DNA from: UMGS172 sp964424555
GTDB taxonomy: Bacteria > Bacillota > Clostridia > Oscillospirales > Acutalibacteraceae
Length of the DNA stretch: 25,369 bases
Reading direction: 5' to 3'
NCBI GenBank assembly: GCA_964424555.1
Contig: CAYRIX010000027.1
Location: 1 to 25,369 of the forward strand
Positions 14,639-22,627 of this stretch are shown here, piece by piece. Each line of letters starts with the position of its first letter. Within the stretch, counting starts at the first letter, position 1. Under the pieces are notes generated by a model. The model worked only from the letters and a program-made list of their open reading frames with translations. It was not told the origin of the DNA and ran no database searches. The translations under genes and the position numbers were made by a program.

Positions 14639-16443
14639 TTAAAAGAAAAAACCATAAGGTTGATTTATGTGTTGTTGGTGGTGGATTGGGCGGAATTTTT
14701 ACCGCAATTTCAGCTGCACGCCACGGAGCAAAGGTAGTCTTGATGCAGGACCGTCCTGTTTTGGGCGGCAACGCATCAAGTGAGATAAGAATGTGGGTAT
14801 CGGGTGCAGGAAGCCGTGTCCGACATCTGCAGGAGACGGGTATTATGGAGGAGATACTCCTTGAAAATATGCATCGTAATCCTTCCCGTAATTTCTCCAT
14901 TTGGGACTCCATTCTTTACGAAAAGGTAAAGTTTGAGGAAAACATCACACTTTTACTCAACTGTGCCTGCTGTGATGCCGATATGGACGGTGATACCATC
15001 AGTTCGGTCACGGGCTTTCAGTTAACCACCTACACATGGCATACTGTAGAGGCTAAGATATTCGCCGACTGCTCGGGTGACAGTATTTTGGCAGGACTTA
15101 CGGGTGCTGAATATATGGTCGGCCGTGAGGATAAGTCTAAGTTCGGTGAGAGTATGGCGCTTGATACCGCTGACAAGAAGACAATGGGTATGAGTCTGAT
15201 GATTCAGGCACATGAGACCGACCGTAAGATTGATTTCATTCCGCCTAAGTGGGCTTATGTTTTCAACACCGATGAGGAAATGAACAACAAGCCGCATGAT
15301 TGCCTTGAAAAGATAAACACCAACTTTTATTGGATAGAGCTTGGCGGTGAGCAGGATTCCATACACGATACTGAGGAGATCCGTGACGAGCTTTTGAAAA
15401 TTGCGTTCGGCGTTTGGGATCACATAAAAAACAGGGGAGACCACGGCGCCGATAACTGGGAGCTTGATTGGATAGGCTTCTTGCCCGGTAAGCGTGAGAG
15501 TCGTCGTTATGTCGGTGACTATATTATGACCGAAGATGATGTCAGAGGCGCACGTATTTTTGATGATACCGTAGCATACGGCGGATGGCAGATAGATAAC
15601 CATCTGCCGGGTGGCTTCTGGATGACCGGCTCCGAAGAGAGTCATCTCCAAAAGTACAGATTGCGTGAACCTTACGGAATTCCGTACAGGAGCCTTTACT
15701 CCAAGAATATCCAAAATCTTATGTTTGCAGGACGAAATATCAGTGCGTCTCACCTCGCATTTGCCACAACACGTGTTATGGCTACCTGCGGTGTTATAGG
15801 TCAGGCGGTGGGAACAGCGGCCGCTGTTGCTATCGAAAAGGGTGTAACACCTAAAGGTGTAATTGCTTACATCAATGAGGTTCAGGAGCTTCTTTTGGAG
15901 GACGATTGCTTTCTGCCGAAATTCTGCAGAAAGATGCCCGAGCTTACCAAGCAGGCCGAGCTTACGGCTGAATACGGTGATGCTTCCGCCCTGCAGAACG
16001 GTCTTGACCGTAAGATCTGGGGTAACGACAACGGATATTGGGGTATCTTAAAGCGTGCAATTACATACACCTTCAAAGAGAAGACACTTGTCAACGGATT
16101 CCGTCTGATTGCTGATAGTGATCTTGACCGTGAGTATACCGATGGCAATCCCGATGCACTGAATATCTCAACTACTCTTTTCCGCAGAGCGGACTATAAC
16201 CATACTACATTCGGCTTCCCAAAATGCCTCCTCAAATCCTTTGAGGTACAGATACTGCTTGACAACGGCGAGTGGAAAACGGTCTATTCTGAGGATAGTA
16301 ATATTCAGAGAATGGTAAAGGGCAAGATAGGTGAGTATACCACCGCAGTACGACTGATTCCTAAAGAGACCTATTTCTCTGAAACTCTTTGGAATGATTA
16401 CGGTAGCTCACAGGTACATCTTTTTGCGTTTGACGTTAACTGA
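14635..16443 (+). CDS. FAD-dependent oxidoreductase (FAD_oxidored family) with a C-terminal accessory domain
   Basis: A 602-residue flavoprotein. The Rossmann FAD site GGGLGG sits at residues 15-20, followed by ARHGAKVVLMQDRPVLGGNA and SSEIRMW (about 29-53), typical of the FAD_oxidored family (PF12831). The second FAD region NLMFAGRNISASHLAFATTR with GVIGQAVGTAAA is near 361-400. Residues about 460-602 form a beta-rich tail (YTFKEKTLVNGFRL to FAFDVN) that resembles a discoidin-like carbohydrate-binding fold. There is no signal peptide, so it acts in the cytoplasm. It is translationally coupled to the AraM-like gene and controlled by a DeoR-type regulator, which suggests oxidation of a sugar, glycoside or polyol. 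The actual substrate is unknown. Confidence 0.85.
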   Translation: MIKRKNHKVDLCVVGGGLGGIFTAISAARHGAKVVLMQDRPVLGGNASSEIRMWVSGAGSRVRHLQETGIMEEILLENMHRNPSRNFSIWDSILYEKVKFEENITLLLNCACCDADMDGDTISSVTGFQLTTYTWHTVEAKIFADCSGDSILAGLTGAEYMVGREDKSKFGESMALDTADKKTMGMSLMIQAHETDRKIDFIPPKWAYVFNTDEEMNNKPHDCLEKINTNFYWIELGGEQDSIHDTEEIRDELLKIAFGVWDHIKNRGDHGADNWELDWIGFLPGKRESRRYVGDYIMTEDDVRGARIFDDTVAYGGWQIDNHLPGGFWMTGSEESHLQKYRLREPYGIPYRSLYSKNIQNLMFAGRNISASHLAFATTRVMATCGVIGQAVGTAAAVAIEKGVTPKGVIAYINEVQELLLEDDCFLPKFCRKMPELTKQAELTAEYGDASALQNGLDRKIWGNDNGYWGILKRAITYTFKEKTLVNGFRLIADSDLDREYTDGNPDALNISTTLFRRADYNHTTFGFPKCLLKSFEVQILLDNGEWKTVYSEDSNIQRMVKGKIGEYTTAVRLIPKETYFSETLWNDYGSSQVHLFAFDVN

Positions 16444-16472
16444 GTTGATTTAGTTAAGCGCTTTAATTAACA

Positions 16473-16514
16473 AAAAAACTCCAACCTTGGCCAAGGTTGG
16501 AGTTTTTGTTTATT
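16473..16514 (+). terminator. Terminator of the dehydrogenase/oxidoreductase operon
   Basis: A long palindrome AAAAACTCCAACCTTGG with its complement (16474-16507), followed by GTTTATT. It lies 30 bases after the stop codon and is A/T-tailed on both sides. Confidence 0.9.
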
Positions 16515-16636
16515 GGCTTTAGCGTTTTTATACGGTTACCGTGTGGCAGGAGATTTCGTGGCTTTTGTGATACATTCGAACTTTATCAAACTGCTCGTCC
16601 GAATAGGCAGAAGCTAAATGTTACAATAGATAACGA

Positions 16637-17350
16637 TTACTGGTTGTCGGCTTTGCGCTTTTCGCTTCTTTTGGAAATGAAGCTGTAGAACAGATATCCG
16701 CCGATGCCTATAGTACCTGTCACGGCGAAAATTATGATCGATTGCAGGTATTTTTCTTCAACAATGGCGTCTCCCGCTAAGGTGGAGGTCAGCACCGACG
16801 GTAAACGGCAAAATGTGCTGATTAACATAAATGTGCCGAATTTTATCTTGGTGACACCTGCAAAATAGGTAAAAAGGTCTTTAGGTGTACCGGGGATGAA
16901 GAACAGTAAAGCGAACATCCAAACAAGCTTTTTTTCGTCCTTTAAAAATTTTAAACGCTTAAGGTCCCTTGAATCAATCATGATGTTGGTGAATCTTCGT
17001 CCCAAAAGCCGTGTGAGGCTGAATATCATGAAGGTAGCCGTCGCAACACCAAAAAGGCACAGCAAAGTTCCCCAAACCTCTCCAAAGGCATAGCCTGCGC
17101 CAACCTCGACAAATTCACCCGGTATAAAGGCGAAGATGACCTGTACAAATTGGATACCCAAAAAGATGAGTGAGCTTTTAACGGGACTCGTGCCGAGCAG
17201 GGCTTGAAATTTTTCGGGATTCTTGGCAATGTCCACGATTTTAGGTCCTAAAGTCAATGTGCCCAGTATCATAAGGCCGATAAAAACAGTCAGCGATAGA
17301 CATAGATATATGTTGCGCCCTGAAAGGAACTTCTTTAATTTTTCACTCAC
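16637..17350 (-). CDS. TVP38/TMEM64 (DedA-like) family membrane protein
   Basis: A 237-residue polytopic membrane protein. Two family hallmarks are present: FIPGEFVEVGAGYAFG (about residues 75-90) and FFIPGTPKDLFTYFAG (about 150-166), the re-entrant segments of the VTT/SNARE-associated domain. Hydrophobic helices lie near 14-35, 58-75, 90-115, 140-160 and 205-227, ending in a basic tail. Members are linked to lipid scrambling or flipping and undecaprenyl-phosphate recycling, but the role here is unproven. GTG at 17350 is the start: AAGGAG lies 8 bases upstream and the nearby ATG is in a closed frame. It is a single gene with its own promoter, divergent from the MFS gene. Confidence 0.9.
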   Translation of the reverse strand: MSEKLKKFLSGRNIYLCLSLTVFIGLMILGTLTLGPKIVDIAKNPEKFQALLGTSPVKSSLIFLGIQFVQVIFAFIPGEFVEVGAGYAFGEVWGTLLCLFGVATATFMIFSLTRLLGRRFTNIMIDSRDLKRLKFLKDEKKLVWMFALLFFIPGTPKDLFTYFAGVTKIKFGTFMLISTFCRLPSVLTSTLAGDAIVEEKYLQSIIIFAVTGTIGIGGYLFYSFISKRSEKRKADNQ

Positions 17351-17384
17351 CGTATCATCTCCTTGTTTGTAAACTATATCTCAA

Positions 17385-17413
17385 AGTATATCACTTGTGT
17401 CGACATTTTACAA
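17385..17413 (-). promoter_or_regulatory. Promoter of the TVP38-family gene
   Basis: On the minus strand: TTGTAA (17413-17408), a 17-bp spacer and TATACT (17390-17385), about 35 bases before the GTG start. Confidence 0.6.
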
Positions 17414-17437
17414 CATTTAATTATGAATTTTGTTCAC

Positions 17438-17465
17438 TTGATATAGCGACATTTTGTGGTATAAT
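17438..17465 (+). promoter_or_regulatory. Promoter of the MFS/phosphodiesterase operon
   Basis: TTGATA (17438-17443), a 16-bp spacer and consensus TATAAT (17460-17465). Transcription would begin near 17472, after the alternative upstream start codon at 17454. Confidence 0.7.
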
Positions 17466-17495
17466 AGTTATATAAAGTATCAATCGGAGGAAGAT

Positions 17496-18785
17496 ATGAA
17501 GCTTAACTATAAACGCACGGTATTAATAGGCCTGAGCTTTATGGCCATACTTGCCTTCTGGCAGTTTTACGATCAGGTCGTGCCGTATTTACTTGAAAAT
17601 GTTTTTGGTCTTAAGACATTTGCCGCTAATGCTATTATGTCTATTGATAATGTGTTGGCTATATTTATGCTACCGCTTTTCGGTGCTATTTCCGACCGCA
17701 CCAACACAAACTTAGGCAAGCGTACACCGTATATCCTTTTCGGAACGATCGCTTCGGTAGTATTGCTTGTGGTTCTCGGTATTTTCAACGAAATGCGGAG
17801 CTTTTGGGGATTTATGTTTACCCTAATGGCTGTGCTGGTCGTCATGGCCATATACCGCACACCTGCCGTAGCATATATGCCCGATGTCACACCTAAGCCG
17901 TTGCGCAGTAAGGCTAATGCAGTAATAAACCTTGTTGGCTATATCGGCGGTATTTTTGCTACAGTAGTAATGATGTTTATGCTCAGATCCGAGACCTTGG
18001 CCGACGGCAGTTCGGTCTATTCCGAAGACCAATCCTTCCTGCCCGTGTTTATTGTTATAGCAGGCTTCATGCTGGTGGCTGTACTTGTTCAGACCGTTTC
18101 GCTTCGCGAAAACAAGCTGCCTCATGTTGAGGACGATGCTGAAGAGGTCAAGGTACACGGTAAAATGCCTAAACAAGTAAAGGTTAGTCTTGTGCTGATA
18201 CTGTTGTCGGTATTCCTCTGGTTTATGGCCTACAATGCCGTTACTACTGCATTTTCACGCTACTGTGTTGAAATTTGGGGAGCTGACCTCGGTACCTCCT
18301 CGAGCTATTTGCTCGTTGCCACCGTGGCCGCAATTGTTGCGTTCGTTCCGTTAGGTTTTTTGTCATCCAAGCTCGGCCGCAAAAAGGCTGTGTTGCTTGG
18401 TATTACATTAATGACGGTCTGCTATATTATTGCAATATTCATCAAGTCGCAGACTCCGTTGATGTATGCTATTTTCGGACTTGTGGGCGTGGGCTGGGCA
18501 TCAATCAACGTCAACTCATTCCCAATGGTGGTCGAAATGAGTACCGGCTCTGATGTCGGCAAATATACAGGCTTTTATTATACCTTTTCAATGGCGGCTC
18601 AGATCACCACACCGCTTCTGTCGGGCTTTTTGATCGACAACCTCGGTTGGGGATACTCGGTACTGTTCCCGTATGCCGTTCTGTTTTCGGCGCTGTCTTT
18701 TGTAACCATGCTGTTTGTCCGTCACGGCGATTCAAAGCCGCCGAGAAGGGCCTCTGTTCTGGAAAGCTTTGATGTGGAGGATTGA
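17496..18785 (+). CDS. MFS transporter, glycoside/sugar-type
   Basis: A 429-residue permease with about 12 membrane helices. The loop after helix 2, GAISDRTNTNLGKRTPYILF, carries the D-R-T...GKR signature of GPH/SLC45-like sugar transporters. The cognate loop in the second half is FLSSKLGRKKAVLLG, before helix 8. A hydrophilic central loop spans about 185-210. ATG 17496 is preceded by CGGAGG (17485-17490), and the promoter's predicted start excludes the codon at 17454. The next gene begins one base after the stop and encodes a glycerophosphodiester phosphodiesterase, so the transported solute could be a glycerophosphodiester or glycoside. That is an inference from context only. Confidence 0.85.
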   Translation: MKLNYKRTVLIGLSFMAILAFWQFYDQVVPYLLENVFGLKTFAANAIMSIDNVLAIFMLPLFGAISDRTNTNLGKRTPYILFGTIASVVLLVVLGIFNEMRSFWGFMFTLMAVLVVMAIYRTPAVAYMPDVTPKPLRSKANAVINLVGYIGGIFATVVMMFMLRSETLADGSSVYSEDQSFLPVFIVIAGFMLVAVLVQTVSLRENKLPHVEDDAEEVKVHGKMPKQVKVSLVLILLSVFLWFMAYNAVTTAFSRYCVEIWGADLGTSSSYLLVATVAAIVAFVPLGFLSSKLGRKKAVLLGITLMTVCYIIAIFIKSQTPLMYAIFGLVGVGWASINVNSFPMVVEMSTGSDVGKYTGFYYTFSMAAQITTPLLSGFLIDNLGWGYSVLFPYAVLFSALSFVTMLFVRHGDSKPPRRASVLESFDVED

Positions 18786-18786
18786 T

Positions 18787-19608
18787 ATGCTGATCTTATA
18801 TATTGTATTAGGTATTGTTGTTGCAGTATTTCTGCTTATAATATTTTTGGTTTTCCCAAGCACTCGCCGTCACAAGGACAGAGCGGTACTGAACGGACTT
18901 TTTATTGCTCACAGAGGCTTCCACGGTATAATGGACAACACCCCCGAGAATTCACTGCCAGCGTTTCGACAGGCGCTGGAACTGGGCTACGGTATCGAGA
19001 TAGATATACACCTCACACGTGACGGTGAGGTGGTTGTGTTCCATGATGACCTGCTTATGCGTGTGTGCGGTGTTGAGGGGAGAGTGGAGGACAAGACCTT
19101 AGCCGAGCTTAAGTCACTGCGGCTAAATGGGACTGACTGTAAAATACCGACTCTTTCTGAGTGCCTTGACACGATAGACGGCAAGGTGCCTTTGCTCATT
19201 GAGTTCAAGTGTGTCGGATTAAAGTGTGACGAGCTGTGTCGTGCCGCTGACAAGATACTGTCGGGCTATCACGGAAAATATCTCATCCAATCGTTTTACC
19301 CAACGGTGCTTCGGTGGTATAAAAAGAACCGAAAGGAAATCTGCCGAGGTCAGCTTGCAAGTGCATTTAAAGGGGAGGAGCTTTATAAGCGGTTGTTAGG
19401 CTGCCTCGTCTTCAACTTCTTCGGTCGGCCTGATTTTGTGTCATATGAGCATAAATATCATAACAACATCTTCCGCCGTTTTGTAACGTGGTTAGGAGCG
19501 TTTCCTGTTGGCTGGACCTTCCGCAGCGAAGCCGAGCTTGAAAATGACGGCAAGGCATTTAAGACCTACATATTTGAAAATTTCATTCCTAAAACAAAAG
19601 AAAGCTGA
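18787..19608 (+). CDS. Membrane-anchored glycerophosphodiester phosphodiesterase
   Basis: A 273-residue enzyme of the GDPD family (TIM barrel), which hydrolyses glycerophosphodiesters to glycerol-3-phosphate and an alcohol. An N-terminal helix (residues 2-23) with a following basic stretch suggests membrane attachment. Catalytic motifs are in order: HRG (H42, R43), PENS (E54, N55), EIDIHLTRDG (E71, D73) and VVFHDD (H86), then LLIEFK at about 138-143. These match the metal ligands and general acid/base pair of the family. ATG 18787 has GGAGG 6 bases upstream; a longer reading from 18715 would overlap the MFS gene. The gene is the second in a two-gene operon with that transporter. Confidence 0.92.
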   Translation: MLILYIVLGIVVAVFLLIIFLVFPSTRRHKDRAVLNGLFIAHRGFHGIMDNTPENSLPAFRQALELGYGIEIDIHLTRDGEVVVFHDDLLMRVCGVEGRVEDKTLAELKSLRLNGTDCKIPTLSECLDTIDGKVPLLIEFKCVGLKCDELCRAADKILSGYHGKYLIQSFYPTVLRWYKKNRKEICRGQLASAFKGEELYKRLLGCLVFNFFGRPDFVSYEHKYHNNIFRRFVTWLGAFPVGWTFRSEAELENDGKAFKTYIFENFIPKTKES

Positions 19609-19628
19609 TGGCCTCAGGCCATCAGCTT
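19602..19628 (-). terminator. Hairpin between convergent genes, best as terminator of the minus-strand surface protein
   Basis: Thirteen perfect pairs (19602-19614 with 19616-19628). Read on the minus strand it is followed by TTCTTTTGTTTTA, a usable U-rich tail; on the plus strand no T-run follows. The stop codon of the phosphodiesterase lies inside the stem. Confidence 0.75.
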
Positions 19629-19652
19629 AATCTATATCAGAATATATAAGAA

Positions 19653-21254
19653 CTATTTTTTCAGCAAGCGTCGGATAACTCGGATAATTGATTTTAGCTG
19701 TTCGGTCTTATTAAAGAATATCATTCCAAAGAAGAACAGAGCAATTACCAATGCCAAACCGATTATAACGGCGAGTATTATAATGATGATCTTCAAAATT
19801 GTCATACCGACCGATGATTCATCCTCGGCAGCCTTTTCAGTATCAGCTACCAGCATGAACTGTGTGCATTCATTGGAAGCGATGGTCACCGTACCGCCTA
19901 TAGCAGTAGATTTGAAGCAGGCGATCGAACCGTTGGAAAGCTTTTGATAAACGGCTATTTCCTTACCCTCGTATTTACTGTCAACGGGAATGCTGATGGC
20001 AAGACTGCCGTCAAGACCGTTAGCGGTAAATACAATATCGTATGATGAGATTATCCTGCCCCAGCCTGCTCCTGCCGCCAACAAAGAATAAGCTTCGCTG
20101 TCAGGGTCAAGAGCCGTGACCTTTAAGGTGGCGTTCGGGTCAAAGTATCCCGATATCGTGACCGACGAGGCGGGGTCCTTTATTTCAGAATAATCAAAAC
20201 CCGAAACGGTTAAGGTGCCTTCAACAAAGGTGACCTCATAGTTGTCACCAAACGAAAGAGTGCCACGAGTGACGGAGTAGGTGCCAACTGTGCTTTGTGC
20301 ATCGCATATCAGCGAGCCTACAGCACTGTCGCCCTCGGCCAATTCCTCGGAAAGCTTGTAGGTGAGGGCAGGAGTTTCATCCCCTGCGGTTACTACAAGG
20401 CTGTCGGCCGTGACGGTCAAAGGTCTTGGAGTGATAGTGCCTTTTAACTCGAATCTATCGGTTGCAAGAATGTATTTTTCGGCATCCTTGCCGCTAAGCT
20501 TTAATCCGCTCAAAGTGACCTTGGTTGCGTTTTTGACATCCTTAGAGTCAAATTCGGCCTTGCCAAAGGACAATGCTACCTCATGGTCCTGTGCGATACC
20601 AATGAGCTTATAATTCTTTTCTGAAACAGCGGCGGTAAGCTTGCCGTCATACACCTTGGTGTAGGCTTCACAGCCCTCAGTCGAAATATTGACCGCCGTT
20701 GCCGTGATGCAGTTGAAGGTTACAAGCTGATCCTGGGCAAACTCATCAAAGCTGTCATCACTAACAGGCTCACCGTTTTTTATGATCTCGGTCTTGGCGC
20801 TTGCGCTAAAGAAGGTGATGTGCACCTCCATGGCATCGCTTACAGCAAGCTTATTACTGCAGCTCTTTAACTTAATGCTGTAATAATAGCCGCCGTTTTT
20901 CGCATTGTCAGGAAAGGTAAAAGCTTTTTTGCCGTCGGTATTGTCCTTGGTGTTGACCGTGAAATCGTTGAGCGCCTTTTCCTGACCTAGCGTATAAGAG
21001 TCATCATCGTCGCTGAAAATCAACTGAGCTTCGGTCACCGAGAACACAAATTCGGTATTCTCGGGCACTTTACCGTCAAGCTTACACTCAACCGTCAAAG
21101 CAAATCCGTCGGCAGCGATGTTATTGCTCGATGTGTTGCTGAGTGAGGAGGCATCAGACACATCTGAGCCGTCCTCCACGGCGCTTACTGTTATCGGAAC
21201 CGTCAAAACCATCAAAGCCACAAGCAGGCTGACTATTCTTTTAACCGCTTTCAT
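19653..21254 (-). CDS. Secreted, membrane-anchored YDG/MBG-domain surface protein
   Basis: A 533-residue extracellular protein of unknown ligand. A signal peptide covers about 1-25 (ending TVSA). A Ser/Asp/Asn-rich linker and a first beta-sandwich follow. YTKVYDGKLTAAVSEKNYKL (about 208) is a YDG-type repeat, and ITPRPLTVTADSLVV (about 278) begins an MBG-type module; both are common in bacterial surface proteins. A membrane helix lies near 487-515, followed by a basic cytoplasmic tail ending RVIRRLLKK. There is no LPxTG motif, so it stays in the membrane rather than being sortase-linked. AAGGAG upstream and a good minus-strand promoter support the start at 21254. It is a single gene between two hairpins. 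Confidence 0.8.
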   Translation of the reverse strand: MKAVKRIVSLLVALMVLTVPITVSAVEDGSDVSDASSLSNTSSNNIAADGFALTVECKLDGKVPENTEFVFSVTEAQLIFSDDDDSYTLGQEKALNDFTVNTKDNTDGKKAFTFPDNAKNGGYYYSIKLKSCSNKLAVSDAMEVHITFFSASAKTEIIKNGEPVSDDSFDEFAQDQLVTFNCITATAVNISTEGCEAYTKVYDGKLTAAVSEKNYKLIGIAQDHEVALSFGKAEFDSKDVKNATKVTLSGLKLSGKDAEKYILATDRFELKGTITPRPLTVTADSLVVTAGDETPALTYKLSEELAEGDSAVGSLICDAQSTVGTYSVTRGTLSFGDNYEVTFVEGTLTVSGFDYSEIKDPASSVTISGYFDPNATLKVTALDPDSEAYSLLAAGAGWGRIISSYDIVFTANGLDGSLAISIPVDSKYEGKEIAVYQKLSNGSIACFKSTAIGGTVTIASNECTQFMLVADTEKAAEDESSVGMTILKIIIIILAVIIGLALVIALFFFGMIFFNKTEQLKSIIRVIRRLLKK

Positions 21255-21309
21255 ATATACTCATCTCCTTGTCGTACTAACAAAACATACCTCTCATTTT
21301 AGCCAATAC

Positions 21310-21338
21310 ATTTTATAACAAAAAATTTTAAACTTCAA
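21310..21338 (-). promoter_or_regulatory. Promoter of the YDG/MBG surface protein gene
   Basis: On the minus strand: TTGAAG (21338-21333), a 17-bp spacer and TAAAAT (21315-21310), about 55 bases before the ATG. Confidence 0.55.
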
Positions 21339-21388
21339 GAAATATAACAACATTGTAATTTAACTGACATCAAAAGAGTCTTTTTTAG

Positions 21389-21417
21389 TTGAAAAGGTTA
21401 CGATTTTGTGATAAAAT
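21389..21417 (+). promoter_or_regulatory. Promoter of the small four-cysteine protein gene
   Basis: TTGAAA (21389-21394), a 17-bp spacer and TAAAAT (21412-21417). Transcription would start near 21424, which rules out the upstream GTG at 21408 as start codon. Confidence 0.65.
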
Positions 21418-21437
21418 CAAGCACAGGAAAGGATGCG

Positions 21438-21623
21438 GTGACTTTGGCAACAAATAATTGCGATATGTGTGTATACTATGTTTACGATGAGGACTGTGAC
21501 GGTTATGTTTGTCTTGCCGATATGGACGAGGATGACTATATGCGTTATATAACCGCTAAGGATAAGGGGTGTCCGTTTTTCCGCCTTGATGATGAATATA
21601 AGATTGTCCGCAAGCAAAATTGA
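21438..21623 (+). CDS. Small four-cysteine protein, DUF6472-like
   Basis: A 61-residue acidic protein. It contains NNCDMCVYYVYDEDCDGYVC and MDEDDYMRY, then CPFF and a DDEYKIVRKQN end. This pattern matches what I recall of DUF6472 (PF20076), small clostridial proteins of unknown function. Cysteines 8, 11, 25 and 45 could bind one zinc; C20 is extra. The start is inferred to be GTG 21438, because AGGAAAGG (21425-21432) sits 5 bases before it and the promoter at 21389-21417 places the transcript start downstream of the other GTG. The gene is monocistronic and converges on the helicase-loader operon, sharing a terminator. Confidence 0.78.
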   Translation: MTLATNNCDMCVYYVYDEDCDGYVCLADMDEDDYMRYITAKDKGCPFFRLDDEYKIVRKQN

Positions 21624-21630
21624 TAAACTA

Positions 21631-21656
21631 AAAGCCCGACCGTACGGTCGGGCTTT
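21631..21656. terminator. Bidirectional terminator between the DUF6472-like gene and the helicase-loader gene
   Basis: Twelve perfect pairs AAAGCCCGACCG with CGGTCGGGCTTT. The plus-strand side continues GATTATTTTT; the minus-strand side continues into TAGTTTATC. The stem sits 7 bases after one stop codon and 2 after the other. Confidence 0.85.
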
Positions 21657-21658
21657 GA

Positions 21659-22627
21659 TTATTTTTGGGCATTTCGCGCTTTTATAAGCCGGATATCATT
21701 TCCGAAGCAGGGGCAGACAGTATAGTTGCCGAGGATTCTCGAAGAGATACGCTCTGAATATATATCTTTTATTTGATTTACATCAAGATTGGTGCTGATA
21801 ATGGTTGAAAGTTCCTTCATGTGACGGGTGTTGATGATATTGTAGACGATAGATGCACTTAATTGGGTTGAAAACTCGGTGCCGAGATCATCCAAAATAA
21901 GCAGGTCGCAAGAATTAAGGCTGTCGATCTTTTGGGTGGAGCCCGATCGGTCGAACGTCTCACGGCTGACCTCGTTTATGAGGTTCTGTGCCGAGCCGTA
22001 GATAACACTGTGACCATTTTGAATCACCACATTGGCAATGGCTAAAGACAAATGTGTTTTACCGAGTCCACTGCTGCCGGTGAAAAGCAGACTTTTGCCT
22101 TGCGGAAAGTTTTCGGCAAAATCACAGCAAACCTTTAAAACAGAAGTCATCTGTCGGCGAGGAGAAACACCCTTTTCGTTCTTTTCGTCACTGTAATAGT
22201 TTAAATCAAAGTTTTTAAAGGTTGAAACATCCAATGGCATATCGCTCAAAAGCGAAGAGTAGCAAATTTTGGAAGCAACATCCTTTACGCATTGGCAAAG
22301 CTCACCGTTGTCATATCCCGAGTCATTACAAAGCTTGCATGAACATTCAGGCTCTTGGGGTACTTTTGCCAACGTCAAAAGCTTTTCTTTTTGTGCTTTG
22401 AGTTCGGCAATTTCGCGGTGCAGATTTTCTGCCTGTGTGGTGTTACCCGAAAACATCAAAAGTGCAACCTTGGATGCTTTTATCTGCATTTGAGTGTCTA
22501 TATCCGAAAGCTCGGGATGAGCTGCATAAATATCGCTCATTTGCTTTTCAAACGCCTTCTGAGCCGTTTTGTGTCGGTTAGAGATTTGCTTTAAGGCTTC
22601 ACGCAAAACCTCGTTAGAAAAAGCCAT
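21659..22627 (-). CDS. DnaC/DnaI-like replicative helicase loader (AAA+ ATPase)
   Basis: A 322-residue cytoplasmic ATPase predicted to load the replicative helicase at origins or restarted forks. The N-terminal 90 residues are helical and coiled-coil-like. A cysteine cluster CSCKLCNDSGYDNGELCQC (C95, C97, C100, C111, C113) resembles the zinc-binding N-domain of DnaI. Walker A is GSSGLGKT (184-191), Walker B is LLILDDLG (242-249), and SERISSRIL near 290 carries sensor/arginine-finger-type residues. It directly follows the DnaD-like gene (TAA then ATG with no gap), with the ribosome binding site inside that gene's last codons. This pairing is typical of Clostridia. Confidence 0.92.
   Translation of the reverse strand: MAFSNEVLREALKQISNRHKTAQKAFEKQMSDIYAAHPELSDIDTQMQIKASKVALLMFSGNTTQAENLHREIAELKAQKEKLLTLAKVPQEPECSCKLCNDSGYDNGELCQCVKDVASKICYSSLLSDMPLDVSTFKNFDLNYYSDEKNEKGVSPRRQMTSVLKVCCDFAENFPQGKSLLFTGSSGLGKTHLSLAIANVVIQNGHSVIYGSAQNLINEVSRETFDRSGSTQKIDSLNSCDLLILDDLGTEFSTQLSASIVYNIINTRHMKELSTIISTNLDVNQIKDIYSERISSRILGNYTVCPCFGNDIRLIKARNAQK

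Noticed and set aside
15022..15753. 243-codon open frame antisense to the FAD oxidoreductase gene
   Set aside because: The plus-strand flavoprotein has unambiguous FAD motifs over the same bases, and the antisense product shows no family features.
16509..16636. Small open frame at 16497-16688 between the operon terminator and the TVP38 gene
   Set aside because: It begins inside the terminator hairpin, runs into the antisense of the TVP38 gene, and has no ribosome binding site.
18715..18786. 24-residue extension of the phosphodiesterase
   Set aside because: It would overlap the transporter gene; GGAGG six bases before ATG 18787 and the membrane helix beginning there favour the shorter form.
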